14,454 nucleotides of DNA from Candidatus Nanohaloarchaea archaeon (GTDB taxonomy: Archaea > EX4484-52 > DAOVKX01). The stretch is from assembly GCA_030631505.1 (NCBI GenBank), contig DAOVKX010000019.1, forward strand, positions 1 through 14,454, given 5' to 3'. The notes under the pieces are model-generated. The model saw nothing but the letters and a program-made list of their open reading frames with translations. It did no database searches and was not told the origin of the DNA. The position numbers and the translations under genes are program-made. Positions 1 through 5,786 of the stretch are shown here, piece after piece. How positions within the stretch are numbered: the stretch's first letter is position 1; every line of letters starts with the position of its first letter.

Positions 1-452
1 AAAAAATGGAAGCCATTCAAAAAGGCAAATACAATAAAACAAAAGTTCTTGAGGAGGCAAGGGAAGCTTTAACCGTGACTCTGGAGAAGTTTAAGAGGGA
101 AGAGAAGGAAATCGGTGAGGATCTTATAGGTTCTCTGGACGAAACAGAACGGATTGTGAACCAGTTAGGCAAATGCCCGAAATGCAAGAGTGGGACTTTA
201 ACCATAATGCGATCCAGAAACGGTGGGCGGTTCGTAGGGTGCAGTTCATACCCGAAATGCAACAACATTTACCCACTCCCAAGGCAGGGGATGATAAAAA
301 AGACAGATAAAATCTGCGAGAAATGCAACACTCCAATAGTAATCATAATAAACAAGGGCAGGAGGCCGTGGAACCTTTGTTTAGACCCTAAATGCCCTAC
401 GAAAAAGGACTGGAATACAAAGAAGACTAAAAAGAAAATCAAAAAATCTTAA
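1..452 (+). CDS. topA: DNA topoisomerase I (type IA), C-terminal fragment, 5' end outside window
   Basis: This is the 3' end of a type IA topoisomerase gene, which relaxes negatively supercoiled DNA by single-strand passage. The frame (codons from base 3) is open to the window edge, so the true start lies upstream. Counting from the first visible Met (base 6), the 148 residues show the family's C-terminal layout: a helical stretch containing ALTVTLEKFK and KEIGEDL, then two four-cysteine zinc modules. Module 1 is C57/C60/C79/C85 (CPKC, CSSYPKC) and module 2 is C104/C107/C125/C130 (CEKC, CLDPKC), separated by the typical YPLP. The tail is lysine-rich (KKTKKKIKKS). The catalytic tyrosine and TOPRIM domain would be upstream. 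The gene overlaps the convergent radB by 14 bp. Confidence 0.9.
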   Translation, partial: KMEAIQKGKYNKTKVLEEAREALTVTLEKFKREEKEIGEDLIGSLDETERIVNQLGKCPKCKSGTLTIMRSRNGGRFVGCSSYPKCNNIYPLPRQGMIKKTDKICEKCNTPIVIIINKGRRPWNLCLDPKCPTKKDWNTKKTKKKIKKS

Positions 453-1134
453 ACCTTTTTTCAACATCAAACAAGCCTTTATTCCTAATCTCAAATTCTG
501 TTGAGATACCATCTGGCCTGAACCTGTGTTTTATTACTATTGCCTTTCTTTTGTTTCCGCTGAGTTTTTCCAGTTTTATTATGGTCTTGCATCCGTATCT
601 TGGTATGTCCCTACCGACCATTTGTATTTCACCAGAGTCAAAGTCAGAGTAAACCTGATTTGTTACAAGGACAGGTATCTTCTTTTCTCTTGCAATTTTT
701 GAAAGTATTGACAACTGGTTGCTTAGCTTGTAATTGGCTTTCTGGTAATCGTCTTCATGCAGAGCCAGCCGGTAAAAACTCACGAGGGAATCAACCACGA
801 TTAAGCCAACTGTGTCGTTTTTTACTAATTTTTTGTCCAGAGTTTCTATTACGTTGTTCTGCTCTTCAAAGGTTTTGGGCTCTATGAGAATGACTTTTTC
901 CAGCAAATCCTTGTCTTCTCCTGCAATCTGGAAGAATCTCTCGACAGAGAAACCTCCTTCAGAATCTATAAATATAACTTTTTTCCCTGTTCTTATGCAT
1001 GAAACTGCTGCCTGGATTGTGAAATTTGTTTTTCCACTTGCCCAGGAGCCATAAACATTAGTTACAACTCCGGGCTCTAATCCTCCACCAATCAGGGAAT
1101 CCACGCTTTTTGCTGCCAGAGAGATTTTTTCCAT
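439..1134 (-). CDS. radB: RadB, RecA/Rad51-family recombinase paralog
   Basis: The 231-aa protein is a single RecA-fold core without the helix-hairpin-helix N-terminal domain of RadA, which is the hallmark and usual length of archaeal RadB. Walker A is GSWASGKT at residues 29-36 and Walker B is LIVVDS at 111-116. The N-terminal pattern VDSLIGGGLEPGVVTNVYG is typical of the family, as is LVTNQVYSDF later on. RadB is regarded as a recombination accessory or mediator that binds ATP and ssDNA and interacts with RadA and Hjc. The start (ATG, 1134-1132) is supported by a TATA-like box about 25 bp upstream, which would give a nearly leaderless mRNA. It overlaps topA by 14 bp at the 3' ends. An alternative annotation as RadA or a KaiC-like ATPase is unlikely given the length and N-terminus. 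Confidence 0.92.
   Translation of the reverse strand: MEKISLAAKSVDSLIGGGLEPGVVTNVYGSWASGKTNFTIQAAVSCIRTGKKVIFIDSEGGFSVERFFQIAGEDKDLLEKVILIEPKTFEEQNNVIETLDKKLVKNDTVGLIVVDSLVSFYRLALHEDDYQKANYKLSNQLSILSKIAREKKIPVLVTNQVYSDFDSGEIQMVGRDIPRYGCKTIIKLEKLSGNKRKAIVIKHRFRPDGISTEFEIRNKGLFDVEKRFKIF
456..461 (+). terminator. Oligo-T tract after topA
   Basis: A run of six T begins four bases after the topA stop codon. Archaeal RNA polymerase can terminate at oligo-U without a hairpin. The tract lies inside the 3' end of radB, so the convergent genes share this sequence. No experimental support is visible. Confidence 0.4.
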
Positions 1135-1142
1135 AAATTAAG

Positions 1143-1165
1143 TTTGCAGTGCAAATATTTAATCT
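1143..1165 (-). promoter_or_regulatory. radB promoter with internal palindrome
   Basis: On the minus strand GATTAAATATTTG (complement of 1153-1165) fits an archaeal TATA box, placing the RNA start near the radB ATG. Between box and start codon, at 1143-1155, lies TTTGCA-G-TGCAAA, a perfect inverted repeat with six-base arms and a one-base centre. Its edge abuts the TATA element, a position where a bound dimer would block initiation. Operator function is inference. Confidence 0.45.
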
Positions 1166-1168
1166 TGA

Positions 1169-1387
1169 TTACAGCGCTTTTTTCAGTTTCAACTCTGTAC
1201 CGTCCTTTAGTTTTATTGTTACATCAATTTCTTCAACCTGATCCAAAGATTTTAATGCGTTTTCCAAGCCGGACAAAACAGAATCAATTTTCCCTTCAAC
1301 AGTATCTGCTAGTTCTGTCTGCTTGCTCAAAAAGTTTTCTTTCTTCTTTTTTAGCTCTTCTTTAACATCAATAATTTTATCCGACAT
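1169..1387 (-). CDS. Small lysine/glutamate-rich protein of unknown function
   Basis: This encodes 72 residues that I do not recognise. Residues 1-50 are strongly charged and helical in character (DVKEELKKKKENFL, then heptad-like leucine, valine and isoleucine spacing), suggesting a short coiled coil. The end (IDVTIKLKDGTELKLKKAL) looks like a beta hairpin. There is no signal peptide, cysteine motif or catalytic signature. The ATG at 1387 is preceded by GGTGAT at SD distance, and this start region is copied exactly upstream of the next gene. It sits 34 bp upstream of radB on the same strand, so read-through into radB is possible, although radB has its own TATA-like box. It may be a small structural or binding protein; no function can be assigned. 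Confidence 0.65.
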   Translation of the reverse strand: MSDKIIDVKEELKKKKENFLSKQTELADTVEGKIDSVLSGLENALKSLDQVEEIDVTIKLKDGTELKLKKAL

Positions 1388-1436
1388 ATAATCACCATTT
1401 AATATTAGTGTTCGTAGATTTAAGTTTTTTTGTTAA
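1385..1436. repeat. 52-bp perfect direct repeat, copy 1
   Basis: This is identical base for base to 1853-1904. Read on the minus strand it begins with the TAA stop of the upstream gene, continues through an A7 run and CTTAAATC (a possible TATA box), then GGTGAT (SD), and ends exactly at the ATG of the 72-aa gene. The bases just outside the repeat differ between copies. It therefore supplies a complete intergenic expression unit. Confidence 0.95.
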
Positions 1437-1855
1437 CCCATTAAATATTCCGAAGTTTCATTAAGCGTTATTTTTCCCAATTCAGAGAAAAAGTTCCTTA
1501 TTTGCTCTTTTTCTTTAATGGCAAGGTCTTTACCTTCATATGCTTTTGTTAACGCATTTTTTATTTTCTCTAAATGCTTATAAGGGTTTTCTTCAATAAC
1601 CTTTTGGCGTGTTAAGTTACATAACACTTCGGTATTATATCTATGATTAGTAAAAATTTGCGGGTTGCCACACAACCCATTATTCATTAAATCTTTAGCT
1701 CTTTTAGTGCTATCAATCTGAGCAATTCCTCTTTCTATCAGGTCATAGGGTTCTTTATTTTTATAACTCTCTTTGCAAAAAGCTTTAACCAATTCGTCAG
1801 ATAAGAAACCAACATTTAATGAGTCTGTAATTTCAAGGGCAGCGTGTCTGTTCAT
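1433..1855 (-). CDS. Hypothetical protein inside a 468-bp repeat-bounded unit
   Basis: This encodes 140 residues of unknown family. The sequence is polar and predicted helical. An N-terminal stretch reads ITDSLNVGFLSDELVKAF, the middle has two well-separated cysteines (NNGLCGNP and EVLCNLTR), and a lysine/glutamate-rich helix spans roughly residues 90-130. There is no membrane segment or signal peptide. Its start codon is the last codon of repeat copy 2 and its stop codon is the first of repeat copy 1, so gene plus one repeat forms an exact 468-bp unit. The identical upstream regions imply that this gene and the 72-aa gene are expressed alike. The gene is more A+T-rich than radB and cdc48. 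It could be a recently inserted cassette; its function is not readable. Confidence 0.65.
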   Translation of the reverse strand: MNRHAALEITDSLNVGFLSDELVKAFCKESYKNKEPYDLIERGIAQIDSTKRAKDLMNNGLCGNPQIFTNHRYNTEVLCNLTRQKVIEENPYKHLEKIKNALTKAYEGKDLAIKEKEQIRNFFSELGKITLNETSEYLMG

Positions 1856-1904
1856 ATAATCACCATTTAATATTAGTGTTCGTAGATTTAAGTTTTTTTG
1901 TTAA
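1853..1904. repeat. 52-bp perfect direct repeat, copy 2
   Basis: This is the second exact copy of the element at 1385-1436, offset by 468 bp. On the minus strand it runs from the stop codon of the 103-aa gene to the start codon of the 140-aa gene. Perfect identity in noncoding DNA suggests a recent duplication or ongoing recombination between the copies. Confidence 0.95.
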
Positions 1905-2212
1905 AAATTACCTTTCATTCCATTATCAATAAATTCTTTCATTTGCTTAATTTTCCATTCTATATAGTCTTTATTATCTTCATTGTTTGTATTGAGAGGA
2001 TTCAAGTCTCTGTTTGATTCCTGGACTGGAAGATGAAGACCGGATTTATAAATAATTTCTGAAAATTTATCTTCAGAAGCGCGCTCTACATTATCGGATG
2101 TGACAATACCGAACATCACATTGTTAAATTCATCATCATCAAGGATTTTCAGGTACAAAACGTGTCCTTCATGTTCATCCAAAAAATAGCTTTTGCCCAC
2201 CTGCAATTTCAT
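1901..2212 (-). CDS. Hypothetical 103-aa protein
   Basis: I do not recognise this protein. Residues 1-55 look like a small beta-rich domain: KLQVGKSYFLDEHEGHVLYL followed by an acidic turn, then FGIVTSDNVERASEDKFSEI. The C-terminal half contains an asparagine/aspartate-rich linker (NRDLNPLNTNNEDNKD) followed by a helix (YIEWKIKQMKEFI). The ATG at 2212 is preceded by AAGGA at about 8 nt, and by a TATA-like GTTTATATAAAC about 46 bp upstream, leaving a short leader. It is the first gene of the leftward group 103-aa, 140-aa, 72-aa, radB. It is divergent from the cdc48 operon across 89 bp. There are no transmembrane or metal-binding motifs. Confidence 0.7.
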   Translation of the reverse strand: MKLQVGKSYFLDEHEGHVLYLKILDDDEFNNVMFGIVTSDNVERASEDKFSEIIYKSGLHLPVQESNRDLNPLNTNNEDNKDYIEWKIKQMKEFIDNGMKGNF

Positions 2213-2253
2213 ATTATTATTCCTTGTTTAAACCATTAAAAATCTTAGTTAGT

Positions 2254-2280
2254 GTTTATATAAACAAAACATATATAAAG
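2254..2280. promoter_or_regulatory. Divergent promoters of the 103-aa gene and the cdc48 operon
   Basis: Two TATA-like boxes sit back to back. GTTTATATAAAC (2254-2265) is a perfect 12-bp palindrome and is well placed for the leftward 103-aa gene. ATATATAAAG (2271-2280) lies about 27 bp before the ATG at 2302 and would give a leaderless rightward mRNA. Being only a few bases apart, they probably cannot be occupied by TBP independently. Confidence 0.55.
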
Positions 2281-2301
2281 TTTGACTTTTAAAGATTGCC
2301 T

Positions 2302-2616
2302 ATGAGGGCTATATTAATTACCTTTTCAGCAAAGTCTTCAAAATTTAATTCAGCTTATGAGAGAAACCAATTTTACAGGGAGCTTTATGGCTGGAAACAA
2401 ATAATAATAAGGAATTACAGAAGGTATGAATATCAAAAAAGTGGACTGATGGATGAGATACCCCACATAAAAGTTGACAAGAGCGTTTTCATTGTTGCAA
2501 GAAATAATTTGGAACGATTAAGAATGTTTTTTAACAAGTGGGATGATAAAACGAGATTCAGTTCCTTTGAAATAAAGATAAATAAAGAGGAAGCCAAAAC
2601 AATAAAAGTGGAGTGA
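2302..2616 (+). CDS. Hypothetical 104-aa protein in operon with cdc48
   Basis: No family is recognised. I choose ATG 2302 (MRAILITFSAKSSKF) over the in-frame TTG at 2296 because the TATA-like box places the transcript start at about 2300. The protein is basic and aromatic: an amphipathic first strand (AILITFSA), a tyrosine/arginine-rich middle (YRELYGWKQIIIRNYRRYEYQK), a predicted strand VDKSVFIVARNN, a helix LERLRMFFNKW, and a final strand FEIKINKEE. This alternation suggests a compact alpha/beta fold with a nucleic-acid-like positive surface. The stop is 4 bp before the cdc48 ATG, and the SD for cdc48 lies in its last codons, so the two are probably translationally linked. It could be an adaptor or partner of CDC48, or simply a neighbour. 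Confidence 0.75.
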   Translation: MRAILITFSAKSSKFNSAYERNQFYRELYGWKQIIIRNYRRYEYQKSGLMDEIPHIKVDKSVFIVARNNLERLRMFFNKWDDKTRFSSFEIKINKEEAKTIKVE

Positions 2617-2620
2617 TGTT

Positions 2621-4879
2621 ATGTCTGAGAACGAAATTCAGTTAAGGGTGGGGGAGATACCCTCGAATGCGCAGAGCGATATTGGTGTTGGGATAGTGCG
2701 GCTTGATGTTAAGATACTGCATGAGCTTGGTTTACGGGAAGGCGATGCTGTAGAGATTGAGGGCAAAAGGAAAACAGGAGCCATTGCATTAAGGGCGTAT
2801 CCTAATGATGTTGGACTGAATGTTGTGAGAATGGACGGTTATATGAGAAGAAACTCCGGAACGAGCATTGGCGAGAAAATTACAATTAAGCCGCTGGAAC
2901 TCAAAGAGGCAAAAAAAGTTACAGTTGCTCCTGCTGAGAAAGGCATAATGGTTCAGGTTCCCGGGGAGCAGGTAAAACGGGCGCTGATGGGGCGGATTGT
3001 TGCAAAGGGCGATATAGTTGTGCCTGCAACAAGAAGAAAAGAAGCTTTCGGGGATTTCTTCGGGATAGATTTTGATGAGTTATTCGGGGGTTTTGGCTTT
3101 GGCGAGACCCGGTTTATAATTGCGGGCACGGCGCCCAAGGAAATATGCAAGATTACTGACCTGACAGAGTTTATTGTCAAGCCAAAAGCAGTGGATATAA
3201 AGGAAGACCAGCTTATGTCCACGGGTATAACTTACGAGGACATAGGTGGTTTGCATGAAGAGGTGAAGAAAGTCAGGGAGATGATTGAACTTCCTTTAAA
3301 GCACCCTGAACTGTTTAGCCGGCTGGGCATTGACCCGCCAAAAGGAGTTCTTCTGCATGGGACGCCTGGGACAGGCAAGACCCTGATTGCAAAGGCAGTT
3401 GCAAATGAGTCCGGGGCAAGTTTCTATTCAATTGCAGGGCCTGAAGTTATGAGCAAATGGTATGGCCAGTCAGAGGAAAATCTAAGGAACATTTTCAAGG
3501 AAGCGCAGGAAAATGCGCCCTCAATAATCTTTATAGATGAGATTGATGCGCTGGCTCCGAAACGGGAGAATGTTACCGGGGAAGTTGAAAGAAGAGTTGT
3601 CGCGCAACTGCTTGCTGTGATGGATGGCCTGCAGGCAAGAGGTGATGTGATAGTCATTGCCGCAACAAACATACCAAATTCAATAGACCCTGCACTGAGG
3701 CGACCGGGAAGGTTTGACCGGGAAATAGAGATAAATGTTCCGAGCAGGAGAGGAAGGAAGGAAATTTTGCAGATACATATGAGAGGGATGCCTCTTGGAA
3801 AAGATGTTGATGTTGACGGTCTTGCTGAAATAACCCACGGGTTTGTCGGCGCTGATTTGTCAGCTCTGGCAAGGGAAGCTGCAATGAGCTCTTTGAGGAG
3901 GATTCTGCCGGATATAAACCTGAAGGATGAGAAGATACCGCGGGAAGTTCTGGAAAAACTGGAAGTGACAAACAAGGATTTTAAGAACGCTCTTTTGGTT
4001 GTTGAGCCGTCTGCGATGAGAGAGGTTCTTGTTGAAATTCCAAAACTTAACTGGGATGACATCGGTGGACTTGACGAAGCCAAGCAGTACCTGAAGGAAA
4101 TGGTTGAATGGCCATTGAAACATCCTGATGCATTTAAGCGGATGGGCATAACGCCGCCCAAGGGCATTCTGCTTTACGGCCTGCCAGGGACAGGCAAGAC
4201 TTTACTTGCGAGAGCTGTTGCAAATGAAAGCAAATCCAATTTTATAGCTATAACCGGCTCCGAGGTGTTTTCCAAGTGGGTCGGCGAATCAGAAAAAAGA
4301 GTAAGGGAGGTTTTCAAGAGAGCAAGGCAGGTAGCGCCTTCAATTGTGTTTATCGATGAGATTGATGCTGTGGCACCTAAAAGAGGACACTCTCATGATT
4401 CAGGGTCTGCAGACCGTGTGGTTAACCAGATTTTGAGTGAGCTGGATGGATTAACCGGTTTGAGTGGTGTTGTTGTCATTGCGGCGACAAACCGGCCTGA
4501 CATAATAGACCCGTCGCTTTTGAGACCCGGCCGATTTGACAGGCATCTTTATGTTCCTGTTCCTGACAAAAAGACAAGGAAGAAAATATTTGAAATCTAC
4601 ACCAAAGATATGCCATTGGATAAAGGTGTAAACATAGACAACCTTGTTTCAAAAACAGAAAATTATGTCGGGGCAGACATCGAATCTGTCTGCAGGGAGG
4701 CGGCAATAAATGCTTTAAGGAAGGATATAAAATCAAAGAAAGTTACAAAAAAGGATTTTGAAAACTCCCTTGAACGAGTAAAGCCTTCTATAAGAGGAAA
4801 CGACGTTGAGGAATACAAAAAAAGAGTCAGCACAACAAAAGAGCTGTCAGTTTCCAATGACATTGATTATGTCGGGTGA
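2621..4879 (+). CDS. cdc48: CDC48/VAT-type AAA+ unfoldase
   Basis: This 752-aa protein has the full family architecture. The N-terminal substrate/adaptor domain (about 1-190) has a double-psi barrel beginning IQLRVGEIPSNAQSDIG. The D1 AAA domain has Walker A GTPGTGKT at 247-254 and Walker B FIDEID from 304. The D2 AAA domain has Walker A GLPGTGKT at 520-527 and Walker B FIDEID from 577. Both domains keep the R-fingers and sensor regions (IVIAATN/VVIAATN, RRPGRFDREI and LRPGRFDRHL). It forms a cytosolic hexamer that unfolds proteins using ATP and, in archaea, can feed the 20S proteasome. The ATG 2621 has GGAGTGAT just upstream. The C-terminus reads NDIDYVG, so the tyrosine is third from the end and not second from the end as in a canonical HbYX proteasome-docking tail. 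Identity is secure. Confidence 0.97.
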   Translation: MSENEIQLRVGEIPSNAQSDIGVGIVRLDVKILHELGLREGDAVEIEGKRKTGAIALRAYPNDVGLNVVRMDGYMRRNSGTSIGEKITIKPLELKEAKKVTVAPAEKGIMVQVPGEQVKRALMGRIVAKGDIVVPATRRKEAFGDFFGIDFDELFGGFGFGETRFIIAGTAPKEICKITDLTEFIVKPKAVDIKEDQLMSTGITYEDIGGLHEEVKKVREMIELPLKHPELFSRLGIDPPKGVLLHGTPGTGKTLIAKAVANESGASFYSIAGPEVMSKWYGQSEENLRNIFKEAQENAPSIIFIDEIDALAPKRENVTGEVERRVVAQLLAVMDGLQARGDVIVIAATNIPNSIDPALRRPGRFDREIEINVPSRRGRKEILQIHMRGMPLGKDVDVDGLAEITHGFVGADLSALAREAAMSSLRRILPDINLKDEKIPREVLEKLEVTNKDFKNALLVVEPSAMREVLVEIPKLNWDDIGGLDEAKQYLKEMVEWPLKHPDAFKRMGITPPKGILLYGLPGTGKTLLARAVANESKSNFIAITGSEVFSKWVGESEKRVREVFKRARQVAPSIVFIDEIDAVAPKRGHSHDSGSADRVVNQILSELDGLTGLSGVVVIAATNRPDIIDPSLLRPGRFDRHLYVPVPDKKTRKKIFEIYTKDMPLDKGVNIDNLVSKTENYVGADIESVCREAAINALRKDIKSKKVTKKDFENSLERVKPSIRGNDVEEYKKRVSTTKELSVSNDIDYVG

Positions 4880-4910
4880 GATTGAGGGTTTTTGGTAATG
4901 TTGTTATGCC

Positions 4911-4932
4911 TAATCCTCAAAAAAGAGGATTA
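4911..4932. other. Stem-loop after cdc48
   Basis: TAATCCTC (4911-4918) and GAGGATTA (4925-4932) form a perfect 8-bp stem with a six-A loop, 32 bp after the cdc48 stop. It is followed by A-rich and not T-rich sequence, so it is not a classical terminator on the plus strand. It may protect the 3' end of the cdc48 mRNA or mark a processing site. Confidence 0.45.
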
Positions 4933-4950
4933 AAAAGATAATAATTGGGT

Positions 4951-4992
4951 CGTTAAGTGTGTTGTAAAGTTAACGGGGCTTTATAAATAAAA
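4951..4992 (+). promoter_or_regulatory. Promoter of the 256-aa gene with upstream inverted repeat
   Basis: CTTTATAAATA (from 4979) fits a TATA box about 26 bp before the ATG at 5010, giving a leaderless mRNA. Directly upstream lies CGTTAA (4951-4956) and TTAACG (4970-4975), a perfect six-base inverted repeat with a 13-base spacer. That is a plausible operator or activator site. Regulation is inference. Confidence 0.45.
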
Positions 4993-5009
4993 AATTATAA
5001 AATATCTTT

Positions 5010-5780
5010 ATGAAAAAATCTAATTATAAAATGAAAATTAAAGCCTTGAGAATAGATGAAGAAAAGAGAAGAAGAATAGCAACCAATTCTTCAGAATTAA
5101 GGAAACGAGCTTATGAAGAAGCTATTTCATGGAAAGGTGGAACACTTTCAGATAAAAAATCCTATCTTATGTATGAATATTCTAATTATAAAATAGTTCT
5201 TAAAAAACCTGGAAAAGAGTCTCCTATAGAATATAATCGATGTACGTATAAAGATAGAACAAAGGGAAATAATCCTAACGACATGACTCCGACGCTTATA
5301 AAAGATGGAGAAATTCATGAAAATAAATTAGGATTTGATAATATCTTTGAGATGATTCATTCAATAAAAGATGAACGGGCACTTGAAATATTAGGAACTA
5401 TACTTTTTAGGATGGCTTATATGTTAGAATATAAAAATAATGAAGAGGGAAAGGTAAGATTAAATATCTCTGAAGAGGGCTTAAAAATCTTAGAAGATAA
5501 ATGCCCACTAGTCAAAGATATCCCGATAAAAGTTTTTTTAGCAATGTTGGAAATAATTTCTCTCAATGAAGATGTTAAATATCACACTTTGGGTTATAAT
5601 GACAATTTTAAGAATGGAACCGGGAAAAGAAATAATCTTCTCACATATGTAAGACTTATTGCAGTTCTTTTAGAGAGAGAATCATTTTTCTCATTTGCTG
5701 GTTCTTTTGCAAGACCGCCTGTTGGAATTTCATCTATATCAAATTCAAAGGCATTTAAAATATTTCCAGATTTAGTTTAA
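5010..5780 (+). CDS. Unknown 256-aa protein convergent with a C5 methyltransferase; candidate cognate restriction endonuclease
   Basis: I do not recognise the family. The N-terminus is basic and helical (EEKRRRIATNSSELRKRAYEEA). It is followed by a strand-rich section (KKSYLMYEYSNYKIVLKK), a lysine/asparagine-rich loop, and a helical core around residues 105-175 (FDNIFEMIHSIKDERALEIL, then FRMAYMLEYKNNEE). The tail contains FFSFAGSFARPPVGISSISN. One Glu-x-Lys (EYK, within AYMLEYK) preceded by acidic residues could belong to a PD-(D/E)xK nuclease core, but the pattern is too weak to call. Its 3' end is 6 bp from the convergent methyltransferase and its base composition is equally A+T-rich, which is the usual setting of a type II restriction gene. 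The TATA position supports start 5010 over M8. Function remains unproven; a regulatory or unrelated accessory role is equally open. Confidence 0.7.
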   Translation: MKKSNYKMKIKALRIDEEKRRRIATNSSELRKRAYEEAISWKGGTLSDKKSYLMYEYSNYKIVLKKPGKESPIEYNRCTYKDRTKGNNPNDMTPTLIKDGEIHENKLGFDNIFEMIHSIKDERALEILGTILFRMAYMLEYKNNEEGKVRLNISEEGLKILEDKCPLVKDIPIKVFLAMLEIISLNEDVKYHTLGYNDNFKNGTGKRNNLLTYVRLIAVLLERESFFSFAGSFARPPVGISSISNSKAFKIFPDLV

Positions 5781-5786
5781 TAAAAA

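Noticed and set aside
1169..2212. Toxin-antitoxin interpretation of the three small leftward genes
   Set aside because: None shows a recognisable toxin or antitoxin motif, and the spacing is wider than usual for such pairs.
3424..4167. Long open frame antisense to cdc48 (247 codons, minus strand)
   Set aside because: It lies wholly within the well-conserved AAA domains of cdc48, has serine/isoleucine-rich antisense-type composition, and no promoter or SD; it is a shadow of cdc48 codon usage.
4911..4932. Intrinsic terminator of cdc48
   Set aside because: The stem-loop is good but is followed by A-rich sequence on the transcribed strand, so I list it only as a stem-loop.
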